This document shows, in pieces, positions 53,798 to 63,261 of a stretch of DNA of 64,000 nt (within the stretch, counting starts at the first letter, position 1; each line of letters begins with the position of its first letter). The position numbers were made by a program, and so were the translations under genes. The notes beneath the pieces were generated by a model. It had not been told where the DNA came from. It saw nothing but the letters and a program-made list of their open reading frames with translations, and ran no database searches. The DNA comes from Porphyromonadaceae bacterium UBA7332 (lineage in GTDB: Bacteria; Bacteroidota; Bacteroidia; Bacteroidales; UBA7332), in NCBI GenBank assembly GCA_002471225.1, contig DKPO01000042.1:20547-84546 (forward strand), in the 5' to 3' direction.

Positions 53798-55546
53798 TCA
53801 GATACCTAATGATTTCATTACTTCAAGAATTTTAGCATCGGCTGCAGCATTAGCAGCATCATAATCCTCTCTCGATTTAAGTGTGCCGGCAACTTCAATA
53901 TAGAACTTGATCTTAGGTTCTGTTCCTGAAGGACGTACAGAAACTTTTGTACCATCTTCAGTAAAATATTGAAGAACGTCAGAGGTTGTTGGCATATCCA
54001 AAGTAAATGTTTCTTTCTCGATCAAGTCAGTGCCTTTTAATGTAGAGAAATCTTTCATGATTGTAACTTTCGATCCAGCGATTTCCTGCATTGGATTTTC
54101 ACGGAAGTTTTTCATCATGCGTTGAATTTCTTCAGCACCTGATTTACCTGTTCTAACGACAGAAATACCTTTTTCTTTGCGGAAGCCGTACTCTAAATAA
54201 ATATCTTGTATCATTTGATACATTGATTTTCCGTTATCTTGAGCCCAAGCTGCAATTTCAGCCATTAAGGAACAAGCAGAAACAGCATCTTTATCACGAG
54301 CGAAACTTTCAGCTAAGAAGCCGAAGCTTTCTTCACCACCACCGATGTAATGTTTTTTGCCTTCGTTTTCGCGGATCACGGCAGCAATCCATTTGAATCC
54401 GGTGTAGCAGTCGTACATCTCAATGTTATTACGATCAGCAATTGTTTTGATCAATTCAGTAGTAACGATTGTTTTCACAATGTACTCTTTACCAGTCAAA
54501 CGTCCGGTTTCTTTATAACGCTGCATCAGATAATTTAAGAAAATAAGAACGATCTGATTACCGTTTACTAATACGAATTCGTTTTTATCGTTACGTACTG
54601 CAATACCAATACGGTCAGCATCTGGATCTGAGGCCATTACTAAATCAGCTCCTGTTTCATAAGCTTTTTTAATTGCCATATCCAAAGCTGCTGGTTCTTC
54701 CGGGTTTGGAGAAGCTACAGTCGGGAAATTTCCGCTACTAATATCTTGTTCAGGTACATTAATAATATGCTCGAAACCAAAGTTACGAAGTGAATCCGGA
54801 ATCAGTTTAACACCTGTACCATGTATAGGTGTATAAACAATTTTCATAGATTTCTGACGTTCAATAGCTTCCGGAGACAATGATAAAGTCTTGATCGCAG
54901 CTAAGAATGCATCGTCGATTTCTTTACCAATGATCTGAATTAAATCTTTATTTCCTTTGAACTTGATTTCTTTTGGATTGCGGATTTTATTGACCTCTGC
55001 AATTGTGTTTTTATCATGAGGAGCAATCATTTGTGCACCGTCATTCCAGTATGCTTTATATCCGTTATATTCTTTCGGATTATGAGAAGCAGTGATAATA
55101 ACACCACTTTGACATCCGAAGTGACGGATAGCAAATGAAATTTCCGGAGTCGGTCGCATATCTTCGAAAAGATATACCTTGATACCATTTGCCGAAAAGA
55201 TATCAGCTACCGTTTCTGCAAATAAACGGCTGTTGTTACGTACATCGTGACCAACAACTACACTAATCTCAGGTAAATCAGAGAATTCTCTTTTTAAGTA
55301 GTTAGCTAACCCTTGAGTCGCAGCACCTACAGTGTATATGTTCATACGGTTTGAGCCAATACCCATGATACCGCGAAGTCCACCCGTACCGAATTCCAAA
55401 TCTTTATAGAAAGATTCTACTAACTCAGTTTTGTCTTCGCTCTCAATCATTCGTTGAACTTCTCTACGACACTCTTCGTCGTAAGCCTCGCCCAACCATT
55501 GTTGAGCTTTAGAAGTTACTTCTTTCATTAATGCGTCATTATTCAT
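53798..55546 (-). CDS. pgm: phospho-sugar mutase (phosphoglucomutase type)
   Basis: A 582-residue alpha-D-phosphohexomutase of the PgcA/PGM2-like group, which interconverts glucose-1- and glucose-6-phosphate (other sugars possible). The phosphoserine loop is ITASHNPKEYNGYK with Ser154; the Mg-binding loop is SDPDADRIGIAV; the sugar-binding loop GGGEESFGFL; and the phosphate-binding loop RPSGTEPKIKFYIE lies at the C-terminus. Length fits the long (about 580) subfamily. It is separated from the C69 gene by about 50 nt on the same strand. Confidence 0.94.
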   Translation of the reverse strand: MNNDALMKEVTSKAQQWLGEAYDEECRREVQRMIESEDKTELVESFYKDLEFGTGGLRGIMGIGSNRMNIYTVGAATQGLANYLKREFSDLPEISVVVGHDVRNNSRLFAETVADIFSANGIKVYLFEDMRPTPEISFAIRHFGCQSGVIITASHNPKEYNGYKAYWNDGAQMIAPHDKNTIAEVNKIRNPKEIKFKGNKDLIQIIGKEIDDAFLAAIKTLSLSPEAIERQKSMKIVYTPIHGTGVKLIPDSLRNFGFEHIINVPEQDISSGNFPTVASPNPEEPAALDMAIKKAYETGADLVMASDPDADRIGIAVRNDKNEFVLVNGNQIVLIFLNYLMQRYKETGRLTGKEYIVKTIVTTELIKTIADRNNIEMYDCYTGFKWIAAVIRENEGKKHYIGGGEESFGFLAESFARDKDAVSACSLMAEIAAWAQDNGKSMYQMIQDIYLEYGFRKEKGISVVRTGKSGAEEIQRMMKNFRENPMQEIAGSKVTIMKDFSTLKGTDLIEKETFTLDMPTTSDVLQYFTEDGTKVSVRPSGTEPKIKFYIEVAGTLKSREDYDAANAAADAKILEVMKSLGI

Positions 55547-55599
55547 AGAAGAAGCTTTTATTAATTGAATTTTAGGTTTAGAATTTGCAAATTTATAAT

Positions 55600-57237
55600 T
55601 TAAAATGTAACCTTCAATCTATCACCTGTATCTTTAACAACATTTCGATAATAATCTTCGGAATAACCGCCTGATTTAGGAGTTGCAGGTAATCCATGAC
55701 CGTTTTCTATAAACTGTCCATTTTTTTCTTGCTTGATATTTCCGTCAATGAATTTAACCAGCAAGAATTCACCTAATTGTTTCCATCTACGAGTTGCTTG
55801 TTCAGCTTGCGTATCACTATAATTTGTCAGGAATGCAATAGCTTTTTCCGGACTTTCATTATATAGTTCGGTTGCAGTCTTGTCAATAGAAGGCTCCATT
55901 TGGATGAAATGGTTTTCCATTTGATCTTGTAATGATTTAACATCCGGATACATTACGTTCCATTTATTGTATACCATATTTGAAACCCAGTTATAAATCC
56001 AAAACGCAGAAGTCCACGAGAAGTTCAACATATCACCATTCCCTTCACGGTAACATTCAGGAACTTTTGTGATTGAGCAATACATTGGAGTATAAACGCA
56101 TAACGCAGCATCGTCTGTTCCAAACCAAAGAACTCCGCCAATAGGATTTGGTAACCAGTTACGCATTTGAGAAACAAATGTAAAACCAGTCTGTTGAGTA
56201 GCGATCGCACGTTCATTAAGATAAGTTTCACCGTCTACTTTATAAGTCATAGGTCTCCATCTGTAAGGAACTTTGTAAGGACCGGCTCCAGCATCTTGAG
56301 TCATGTCAAACTCTGTACCTTCGTAATGGTCACGCATAGCTTCCATCAGATCTTTAAGTGATACTTTATTGCTCGGTTTGATATAAAGAGGCATTGCTTC
56401 TTTAGTTTCTCCTTTAATATATGATTTATATTTATCCATTTGTGGATCCATCATTCGATAGAAACTCCAAACACGAGCTTCGCAAAAGCGTAAAGCTCCG
56501 AAATCTAAAGGTGCGTATGCATCTGCAAAACTGAAATCTTTATTTAATCCATTGAAATATCCTTTTTCGCGAGCGAAAGAAATTACGTCAGGAGAATATA
56601 AGCAATTATCCTTATCATTCAACGGGAATTGACGGATACGTGCCTGATTAGCATGTGATGCCACACAATCGTCAGGAATACGAACAGCTACCCAAACTGC
56701 ACCTTTGTTACGAGGACCTTTACCAATCATTTCCATGATCCATGCTTCGTTGGGATCAACAATTGAAAAAGATTCTCCAGAACTGTAATATCCATAATCC
56801 TTAACCAGGTCTGTCATTATTTTGATAGCCTCACGAGCAGTTTTAGCTCGTTGCAGAGTTACATAGATCAATGAACCATAATCCATAATACCTGTAGAAT
56901 CCTGTAATTCTTCACGACCTCCGAATGTTGTTTCAGCAATAGTTAATTGATGCTCATTCATATTACCGACAACATTATATGTTTTTCTAACCTGAGGGAT
57001 TTTTCCAAGAGGTTTACCAGTATCCCACTCTCTGATATTTAGCATAGCTCCTTCCGGATAAGTTGCCGCAGGAAAATGATAAAGTGCACCATAAAGAGTA
57101 TGAGAGTCGGCAGAATAGGTAACCATAGTTGAACCATCCGTAGAGGCTTTCTTGCCGACAATAAAGTTTGTACATGCCATCAGTTGAACGGCTGAAGCTG
57201 CTAATAAGCAACCTAATGTAAAAATGACTTTTTTCAT
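55600..57237 (-). CDS. C69 family peptidase (dipeptidase PepD-like)
   Basis: A 545-residue exported Ntn hydrolase of the C69/U34 family. Residues 1-21 form a signal peptide, and Cys22 in LMACTNFIVGKKAS is both the first mature residue and the expected N-terminal nucleophile. TYNVVGNMNEHQLTIAETTF and SGESFSIVDPNEAWIME are conserved family blocks. It releases dipeptides in the periplasm or at the surface, fitting peptide use together with the POT transporter. The cleavage site also resembles a lipobox (Leu-Met-Ala-Cys), which would block the nucleophile if used. Confidence 0.92.
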   Translation of the reverse strand: MKKVIFTLGCLLAASAVQLMACTNFIVGKKASTDGSTMVTYSADSHTLYGALYHFPAATYPEGAMLNIREWDTGKPLGKIPQVRKTYNVVGNMNEHQLTIAETTFGGREELQDSTGIMDYGSLIYVTLQRAKTAREAIKIMTDLVKDYGYYSSGESFSIVDPNEAWIMEMIGKGPRNKGAVWVAVRIPDDCVASHANQARIRQFPLNDKDNCLYSPDVISFAREKGYFNGLNKDFSFADAYAPLDFGALRFCEARVWSFYRMMDPQMDKYKSYIKGETKEAMPLYIKPSNKVSLKDLMEAMRDHYEGTEFDMTQDAGAGPYKVPYRWRPMTYKVDGETYLNERAIATQQTGFTFVSQMRNWLPNPIGGVLWFGTDDAALCVYTPMYCSITKVPECYREGNGDMLNFSWTSAFWIYNWVSNMVYNKWNVMYPDVKSLQDQMENHFIQMEPSIDKTATELYNESPEKAIAFLTNYSDTQAEQATRRWKQLGEFLLVKFIDGNIKQEKNGQFIENGHGLPATPKSGGYSEDYYRNVVKDTGDRLKVTF

Positions 57238-57269
57238 CGTTTTTTATTTAGTGTTCTGTAATAGAATTA

Positions 57270-59021
57270 TTACCAGTAAAATTCTTTAATATATCGTTTT
57301 TCATTACCACAATTATCAATGACGATCATTTCAAGTTTATGTTTTTTCCCTTTTTGAATATCACGTCGGTTTAAACGATAATGTATGGATGAACCTTTTG
57401 TAGGTACAAATAAAACGAATTTTCCGTCAATATATCCTTTATAGGACTTAATTCCTGCTCCTGTATCGCTTATTGAAAGGGATATTCTGCCTAAGGCACC
57501 CCATTTGTTTTCATTTAATGGGTTGATTCGTGGCATGATTGTGTCAATATCTATAGCATAGGATCCAAATTCCCGAAAAGAAGCTTTGATCCATCCATTC
57601 TCATGACGACTGATTAATGGACTAAGTTTATTGTTATTCAGAACTTTGCCGATATAAAATTTATCAGGATTAAATAAAGAATAACCCTTTAGTTGAATTG
57701 AAATTTCTGCAAATCCATTCATAGGAATGTTTTCACTTTGAATAGCATATATGGATGAATAGAACTGAGTTGAGTCAGTCCGTTTTATTGCAGGCTTCAA
57801 ATCTTCAGGCAGTACTCCTTTAGGATAATTAATACGAATACCATGATCTTCAAATATGGCGTCTTCATTGCACTTAAGTAAAGGTGCAGCGGGTAAATAA
57901 TTTTCTTTTACAGCAGGAATGTTAGCTGATTTTTTGCCTTGTATTTTAAATTCAAGAACAGATGTGTTTCCATTAAAATCTGATAATTCATATTTTATTT
58001 GATAAGGCCGTTCTTCGTCTATCATAAAATAACCTCGGTCAGATGACAAATTTCGATATGCATGAATATCAGCTCCCTGATCTGCAAACGATTTAACATA
58101 GAATACGCCATTTTTTTTCCATTGCGGATAATCAATGAAGAAGTTGAACAAACGACCATTATTAGAGTCTATGCTGTCTAATCTACTTGAGTAGACTAAA
58201 GAGCTGTCAACATATAGGTTGATATCTCTCACCCCGTATTTGAAGTGGACATCATCTTTAATATCAATGGCTTTTATACCTAACCCAATTTTACCCCAAC
58301 TCGATACAGGCGTCTGAATCCGATATTTTCCATTCCCACCAACAGCTCCATATGCTTTTCGTTTTGTCTCATTGTCATAAAAATGATCTCCAGGCTCATA
58401 AAGCATGATCCCTTGTATAATCGGAGGTTTAGTGTCCTTTACCTGTTCTCCGTAAACAAGGAGAGGATTTATTCTGTATCCGGTTTTGTAATCTACAAGT
58501 TCAAAGTGTAAGTGTGGCCCCCCTGAAGCACCTGTATTACCAGAATAAGCGACCAAATCGCCTTGCTTAACAGGAAATACACTTGGTGCAAAGTTATAGT
58601 CTATGGACCATGTTTCACATTTAAGTTGCGTTTCTTCAATCAAAGCTGTTAATTGTGGAGGAAATCGATCTAAATGCATATATACAGATGTCAATCCGTT
58701 CGGGTGAGTTAAAAATAATGTATTACCCCCTCCATATAGCGAAATTGAAATTCGGGAAACATATCCATCTGCGATAGCCTTTATAGGAATACCTGTACGA
58801 CTTTCGGTCCGAAAGTCCAATCCGCCATGGAAATGATTTCGTCTTAATTCTCCGAAATTACCAGAAAGAGAAACAGGAAGATCCATTGGTAAGATATAAT
58901 GATCCTTATTCAGCGGATTGTCAACTGAAGGAACAAGGTTAATACCCCATATAGAAACCAATAGACAAGAAGAATGTAAGCTTTTACGTATTTTACGCAA
59001 AACAGTAGTAAATCTTTGCAT
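57270..59021 (-). CDS. M23 family metallopeptidase (LytM domain)
   Basis: A 583-residue envelope protein. The N-terminal basic and hydrophobic stretch (about 1-31) may act as a signal or anchor. The M23 domain spans about 55-185: NHFHGGLDFRTE with zinc ligands His65 and Asp69, YMHLDRF, and GPHLHFELVDYKTG with His170/His172. All catalytic residues are present, so it may cleave peptidoglycan cross-links. The remaining 390 residues form beta-rich domains of unknown role (about 200-583). Its ATG overlaps the ung stop by one base (TAATG), so the two are translationally coupled. Confidence 0.9.
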   Translation of the reverse strand: MQRFTTVLRKIRKSLHSSCLLVSIWGINLVPSVDNPLNKDHYILPMDLPVSLSGNFGELRRNHFHGGLDFRTESRTGIPIKAIADGYVSRISISLYGGGNTLFLTHPNGLTSVYMHLDRFPPQLTALIEETQLKCETWSIDYNFAPSVFPVKQGDLVAYSGNTGASGGPHLHFELVDYKTGYRINPLLVYGEQVKDTKPPIIQGIMLYEPGDHFYDNETKRKAYGAVGGNGKYRIQTPVSSWGKIGLGIKAIDIKDDVHFKYGVRDINLYVDSSLVYSSRLDSIDSNNGRLFNFFIDYPQWKKNGVFYVKSFADQGADIHAYRNLSSDRGYFMIDEERPYQIKYELSDFNGNTSVLEFKIQGKKSANIPAVKENYLPAAPLLKCNEDAIFEDHGIRINYPKGVLPEDLKPAIKRTDSTQFYSSIYAIQSENIPMNGFAEISIQLKGYSLFNPDKFYIGKVLNNNKLSPLISRHENGWIKASFREFGSYAIDIDTIMPRINPLNENKWGALGRISLSISDTGAGIKSYKGYIDGKFVLFVPTKGSSIHYRLNRRDIQKGKKHKLEMIVIDNCGNEKRYIKEFYW

Positions 59022-59689
59022 TATAATTGCCAGTTAATAGGGGTAATATTGTGTTGTTTTAAATACTCATTAGCTTTACCGAAATGATTGTTTCCAAAGA
59101 ATCCTCTGTAAGCTGATAATGGTGACGGATGAGGTGATTTAAGTACATAGTGTTTGTTAGTATCAATAAATGCTCCTTTTTTTTGAGCATATGATCCCCA
59201 AAGTATGAACACAATATTCTCACGGCTTTCTGCCAGTTTATGAATAACCGCATCTGTAAATGTTTCCCAACCCTGATTTTGATGTGATCCGGCTTTATGA
59301 GCTTCCACAGTAAGTGTTGCATTGAGAAGTAAAACTCCCTGCTTAGCCCAATTTGTCAAATCTCCGCTTGCAGGTATCTGAAAATTTCCTTCATTTTCCA
59401 ACTCCTTAAAAATATTGCGTAATGATGGCGGGAAAGTAACTCCGTTTTGTACCGAGAAACATAGGCCGTGCGCCTGGTTTGGTTCGTGATAAGGATCTTG
59501 CCCTAATATAACTACTTTTACGTCATTAAAGGGCGTTAAATCAAAAGCATTAAAAATATTTGCACCTTTTGGATAAATTATTTTTGAGTTATATTGCTCT
59601 TTAATAAAGTGTGTAAGTCTCTCAAAATAAGGTTTTGAGAATTCTTCTTCTAATATATTTTTCCAGCTTTGCTCTATTTTTACTTCCAT
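59021..59689 (-). CDS. ung: uracil-DNA glycosylase
   Basis: Ung removes uracil from DNA. Taken from the ATG at 59689 (MEVKIEQSWKNILEEE) the protein has 222 residues, the family norm; the longer frame reaching 59752 runs over a tRNA promoter and into the tRNA itself, so it is rejected. Motifs: GQDPYHEP (63-70, catalytic Asp65), GLCFSVQ, LLLNATLTVE, and HPSPLSAYRGFFG with the catalytic His near 187. The gene is divergent from tRNA-Arg. Confidence 0.96.
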   Translation of the reverse strand: MEVKIEQSWKNILEEEFSKPYFERLTHFIKEQYNSKIIYPKGANIFNAFDLTPFNDVKVVILGQDPYHEPNQAHGLCFSVQNGVTFPPSLRNIFKELENEGNFQIPASGDLTNWAKQGVLLLNATLTVEAHKAGSHQNQGWETFTDAVIHKLAESRENIVFILWGSYAQKKGAFIDTNKHYVLKSPHPSPLSAYRGFFGNNHFGKANEYLKQHNITPINWQL

Positions 59690-59696
59690 GTGTCGC

Positions 59697-59726
59697 TTTG
59701 TATTTTTCAATTTTTGTATATATTTG
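59697..59726 (+). promoter_or_regulatory. promoter of tRNA-Arg
   Basis: A -33 TTTG (59697-59700) and a -7 TATATTTG (59719-59726) are 18 bp apart; the start point near 59733 is about 12 bases before the tRNA. Confidence 0.65.
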
Positions 59727-59744
59727 CCGTATAAATTATTTGAT

Positions 59745-59818
59745 GGCCCCATAGTTTAGTTGAATAGAACATCAGATTCCGGTTCTGAAGGTCACAGGTT
59801 TGAGTCCTGTTGGGGTCA
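59745..59818 (+). tRNA. tRNA-Arg (anticodon CCG)
   Basis: A 74-base cloverleaf: acceptor GGCCCCA pairs with TGGGGTC (one G-T), D-arm AGTT/GAAC region, anticodon stem TCAGA/TCTGA with loop TTCCGGT (anticodon CCG, reading CGG), variable AGGTC, T-stem ACAGG/CCTGT with loop TTTGAGT. The discriminator is A and the CCA end is not encoded. A promoter and terminator flank it. Confidence 0.93.
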
Positions 59819-59834
59819 CATTTTTTTAATGAAT

Positions 59835-59863
59835 AGGAGTACGTTTATCGTGCTCCTTTTTTG
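59835..59863 (+). terminator. intrinsic terminator of tRNA-Arg
   Basis: AGGAGTACG pairs with CGTGCTCCT (one T-G) around TTTAT, followed by six T. Confidence 0.88.
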
Positions 59864-60279
59864 TTGTTTATAACAGCATTCTTTTATTTTTCCGTGAAAT
59901 AAATAAAAAATAAGCGATTCTCGAAAGTCTCATCCTACTTTTTATCTTAAAACGATATTTTAACGAACTGTTTTTCTCGCATTAATAAGCTTTAGTCAGA
60001 GTTGATAGAACTTTCGGCATGCTTTCTTAAGATTAATCTAGTCAAATTTTGTCATGCTTATAGATCTTGAATATATTTGATGATTTAATCAAAATGTAAA
60101 TGTTTCGATCTCTTTTGGACTGTTATATACTTTTCTCTCAGTGTTTTTACACTATATTCCATGCTATTCCCGTTATTTGTGATACAATGTGTAATCTTGC
60201 TCTTTTTTAGGCCTCTAATTATTTTATACATAGAATGTTCTTTTTTTATAAAAAAATTTTCGTTTCTCATGAAAAGAAA
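59864..60279. other. gene-free stretch before the mce operon
   Basis: About 415 bp of AT-rich DNA. A 61-codon minus-strand frame (60085-60270) is the only open frame of note, with no promoter or family resemblance I can see. No RNA gene or repeat is recognised. Confidence 0.5.
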
Positions 60280-60287
60280 TACATTTG
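60280..60287 (+). promoter_or_regulatory. -7 element TACATTTG for the mce operon
   Basis: TACATTTG fits TAnnTTTG and puts the start point near 60294, a 40-nt leader to the mce ATG at 60334. It would drive the whole epimerase-decarboxylase operon. Confidence 0.6.
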
Positions 60288-60333
60288 CGATGTTTAATTA
60301 TTGCAACACACAAAACATAAATTTTATTTTGCT

Positions 60334-60744
60334 ATGAATTTGACACATATTGAGCATTTAGGTATTGCTGTAAAAAGTTTAGAAACTGCTATTCCGTATT
60401 ATGAAACAGTATTGGGTTTAAAATGTTATTCAGTAGAAGAAGTTGTTGATCAAAAAGTGAAGACAGCGTTTTTTATGATCGGAGATACAAAAATTGAACT
60501 ATTAGAAGCAACGAGCGAAGAAAGTCCGATAGCTAAATTTATCGAGAAAAAAGGAGAAGGTGTACATCATATTGCTTTTGCAACAAAAGATCTTGTTTCA
60601 GATTTGGCAGAATGTGCTGAAAATGGTGTTCAGTTAATTGATAAAGCTCCGCGTAAAGGTGCTGAAGGTTTGAATATCGCTTTTTTACATCCAAAATCTA
60701 CCATGGGAGTTTTAACTGAACTTTGCGAAAATCCAAATAAATAA
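60334..60744 (+). CDS. mce: methylmalonyl-CoA epimerase
   Basis: A 136-residue VOC-fold enzyme that interconverts (R)- and (S)-methylmalonyl-CoA. The ATG at 60334 (MNLTHIEHLGIAV) is the start; a TTG at 60301 lies too close to the predicted transcription start. Metal ligands are seen in IEHLGIAV (His8), GVHHIAF (second half) and LTELCE (C-terminal Glu). Family length. It is the first gene of a five-gene operon with the methylmalonyl-CoA decarboxylase, so it supplies the isomer needed for decarboxylation to propionyl-CoA. Confidence 0.96.
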   Translation: MNLTHIEHLGIAVKSLETAIPYYETVLGLKCYSVEEVVDQKVKTAFFMIGDTKIELLEATSEESPIAKFIEKKGEGVHHIAFATKDLVSDLAECAENGVQLIDKAPRKGAEGLNIAFLHPKSTMGVLTELCENPNK

Positions 60745-60773
60745 TATTTTAATACCTCATAAATCTAATAGAA

Positions 60774-62327
60774 ATGAGTCATCAACTTGAAAAAGTAAAA
60801 GAGCTAATTCAATTAAGAGAAAAAGCTCGCTTGGGTGGGGGCGAAAAGAGAATCGAATCCCAACACAAAAAAGGAAAATATACAGCTCGTGAGCGTATCG
60901 CAATGCTTCTTGATGAGGGAAGCTTTGAAGAGTTTGATATGTTCGTAACACATCGCTGTGTAAATTTCGGAATTGAGAAAGAAAGTTATCTGGGCGATGG
61001 TATTGTTACCGGCTATGGAACAATCGAAGGTCGTCTGGTATATGTATATGCACAAGATTTTACTGTTTTTGGCGGATCGTTATCTGAAGCTTTAGCAATG
61101 AAGATTTGCAAAGTTATGGATCAGGCAATGAAAATGGGTGCACCTGTAATCGGAATTAATGACTCAGGTGGGGCCCGTATTCAAGAAGGAGTAAATGCTT
61201 TGGCAGGTTATGCTGAGATTTTCCAGCGAAATATTCTTGCGTCGGGTGTAGTTCCTCAGATTTCAGGAATTTTTGGTCCTTGTGCCGGAGGAGCCGTTTA
61301 CTCACCTGCTTTGACAGATTTTAATATCATGACTAAAGGGACAAGTTATATGTTCCTTACCGGACCAAAAGTTGTAAAAACTGTTACCGGTGAAGATGTC
61401 ACGCAAGAGCAATTAGGTGGTGCAAGTGTGCATGCTACAAAATCGGGTGTTGCTCACTTTGCTGTAGACACCGAAGAAGAAGGCCTTACACTAATTAGAA
61501 AACTAATAGGATTCCTACCTCAAAACAATTTAGAAGAAGCTCCAATCTTAGAAACAAATGATCCGATTGACCGCTTGGAAGACGGATTGAATGACATAAT
61601 ACCAGATAGTCCAAATAAGCCTTATGATATGTATGAAGTTATCGGTGCAATTATCGATAATGGAGAGTTTCTTGAAGTTCATAAAGACTATGCACAGAAT
61701 ATCATTGTTGGTTTTGCTCGTTTTAATGGGCAGTCTGTAGGTATTGTTGCTAATCAGCCCAAAGTAATGGCAGGGGTATTGGATATCAATGCGTCTCGTA
61801 AGGCAGCTCGTTTTGTTCGTTTCTGCGATGCATTCAATATTCCTATTGTAACATTGGTTGATGTGCCGGGATTCCTTCCCGGAACAGGTCAGGAATATGG
61901 TGGCGTAATTCTTCATGGAGCTAAATTGCTTTATGCTTATGGTGAGGCTACTGTCCCTAAAGTGACGGTTACTTTACGTAAGTCTTATGGTGGAGCATAT
62001 TGTGTAATGAGCTCTAAACATTTGCGTGGAGATATGAATTATGCTTGGCCTACTGCCGAAATCGCAGTAATGGGACCTTCCGGAGCTGTAGAAATTATTT
62101 TTGCTAAAGAGGTGGCAGGAGCTGAGAATCCGGCAGAAATGCAAGCTGTGAAAGAAGAAGAATATAGAGAGGCATTTGCAAATCCGTTTAATGCTGCAAA
62201 ATATGGTTATATTGATGACGTAATTGAACCAAGAAATACGCGTTTCCGTATCATCCGTGCTTTGCAACAACTTCAAACTAAGAAATTGGTTAATCCTGCT
62301 AAGAAACACGATAACTTACCACTTTAA
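60774..62327 (+). CDS. mmdA: methylmalonyl-CoA decarboxylase alpha subunit (carboxyltransferase)
   Basis: A 517-residue carboxyltransferase that moves the carboxyl group of methylmalonyl-CoA to biotin on the carrier protein. Both halves are complete: GINDSGGARIQEGVNALAG and GPCAGGAVYSPALTDF, then DVPGFLPGTGQEYGGVILHG and RKSYGGAYCVMSSKHLRGD. Assignment as decarboxylase rather than carboxylase rests on the operon, which encodes sodium-pump subunits downstream and the epimerase upstream. It starts 29 nt after mce and ends 12 nt before the LTD/OadG gene. It differs from the carboxyltransferase at 18853-20400. Confidence 0.95.
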   Translation: MSHQLEKVKELIQLREKARLGGGEKRIESQHKKGKYTARERIAMLLDEGSFEEFDMFVTHRCVNFGIEKESYLGDGIVTGYGTIEGRLVYVYAQDFTVFGGSLSEALAMKICKVMDQAMKMGAPVIGINDSGGARIQEGVNALAGYAEIFQRNILASGVVPQISGIFGPCAGGAVYSPALTDFNIMTKGTSYMFLTGPKVVKTVTGEDVTQEQLGGASVHATKSGVAHFAVDTEEEGLTLIRKLIGFLPQNNLEEAPILETNDPIDRLEDGLNDIIPDSPNKPYDMYEVIGAIIDNGEFLEVHKDYAQNIIVGFARFNGQSVGIVANQPKVMAGVLDINASRKAARFVRFCDAFNIPIVTLVDVPGFLPGTGQEYGGVILHGAKLLYAYGEATVPKVTVTLRKSYGGAYCVMSSKHLRGDMNYAWPTAEIAVMGPSGAVEIIFAKEVAGAENPAEMQAVKEEEYREAFANPFNAAKYGYIDDVIEPRNTRFRIIRALQQLQTKKLVNPAKKHDNLPL

Positions 62328-62339
62328 TCCGAAGATGCA

Positions 62340-63239
62340 ATGTTAAACAAACTAAGTAAAGGCTTTAAATTAGCTGCACTTTCATTGCTGTTCACTGGTA
62401 GTTTATCTGCGCAACAGGCTATATATCTTCGTTTAAATGAGGTTATGCCTAATAACGTTGATAATTATCAGGATGATTATGGTAAACAAAGTGCTTGGAT
62501 TGAAATTTTCAACAACTCTCCCGCAACAGTTGATCTGGGAGGTTGTTTCTTAACGACGGATATCAACAATCCAACAATGTATCCGATACCTAAAGGTGAT
62601 ATATTGACAAAGGTAAAAGCTCGTCAGCATATTATTTTCTGGGCAGATAACAATCCGTCTCATGGTACTTTCCATTTAAATTTTGCATTAGATTCAGTTA
62701 AACCTAATTTTATAGCAATATTTGATTCTAACGGAAAAACACTTATTGATAGTATTACGATTCCTCCTATAGGTCCGGATCAGTCTTTTGCCAGAGTATT
62801 GGATGGAAGCGGAGCATGGGCACTTGCAGAAAAAGTAACACCAAGTACGAATAATAAAATTCTGACCGGCCAGGAAGCTGTTTTGAAATTCAAAGAAAAC
62901 GACCCGACCGGGGTTGGGATGGCAATTACAGCAATGATGGTTGTGTTCTTTGCATTGATTGTTTTGTATGTAGTCTTTAAATGTATTGGTAATACAGCAA
63001 TGCGCATTAGTAAACGTAATGCTCTGAAAGCTCAGAAAGGTACTGTTGTACAGAAACCGGTAGATTTAGGAACTGAATCCGGCGAAGTTTTTGCGGCTAT
63101 TGCTATGGCACTGCATGAATATAATAATGAAGCGCATGATTTAGAGAATACAGTACTGACAATTAATCGAGTGACTCGTAATTACTCTCCTTGGAATTCA
63201 AAAATCTACGGATTGAAAGAATTACCAAAGAAACGTTAA
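62340..63239 (+). CDS. OadG-type gamma subunit with extracytoplasmic lamin-tail domain
   Basis: A 299-residue protein occupying the position of the small OadG/MmdD subunit of sodium-pumping decarboxylases, which anchors and assembles the complex. Signal peptide about 1-24 (ends LSAQQ). Residues about 28-150 look like a lamin-tail (LTD) domain: LRLNEVMPNNVDNYQDDYGK, SAWIEIFNNSPATVDLGGCF. One membrane helix (about 192-216) follows, then a cytoplasmic tail of about 80 residues (EVFAAIAMALHEYNNEAHD). Classical OadG is only about 80-110 residues, so the outer domain is an addition. Such fusions appear to be typical of Bacteroidota; its role is unknown. Confidence 0.82.
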   Translation: MLNKLSKGFKLAALSLLFTGSLSAQQAIYLRLNEVMPNNVDNYQDDYGKQSAWIEIFNNSPATVDLGGCFLTTDINNPTMYPIPKGDILTKVKARQHIIFWADNNPSHGTFHLNFALDSVKPNFIAIFDSNGKTLIDSITIPPIGPDQSFARVLDGSGAWALAEKVTPSTNNKILTGQEAVLKFKENDPTGVGMAITAMMVVFFALIVLYVVFKCIGNTAMRISKRNALKAQKGTVVQKPVDLGTESGEVFAAIAMALHEYNNEAHDLENTVLTINRVTRNYSPWNSKIYGLKELPKKR

Positions 63240-63261
63240 CAGCTTAAATTAGTAATACACA

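Noticed and set aside
59690..59752. Longer start for uracil-DNA glycosylase
   Set aside because: The extension crosses the tRNA-Arg promoter and enters the tRNA sequence; the ATG at 59689 gives the normal family length.
60085..60270. Small minus-strand frame of 61 codons
   Set aside because: It has no promoter, no family resemblance and a composition like the surrounding non-coding DNA.
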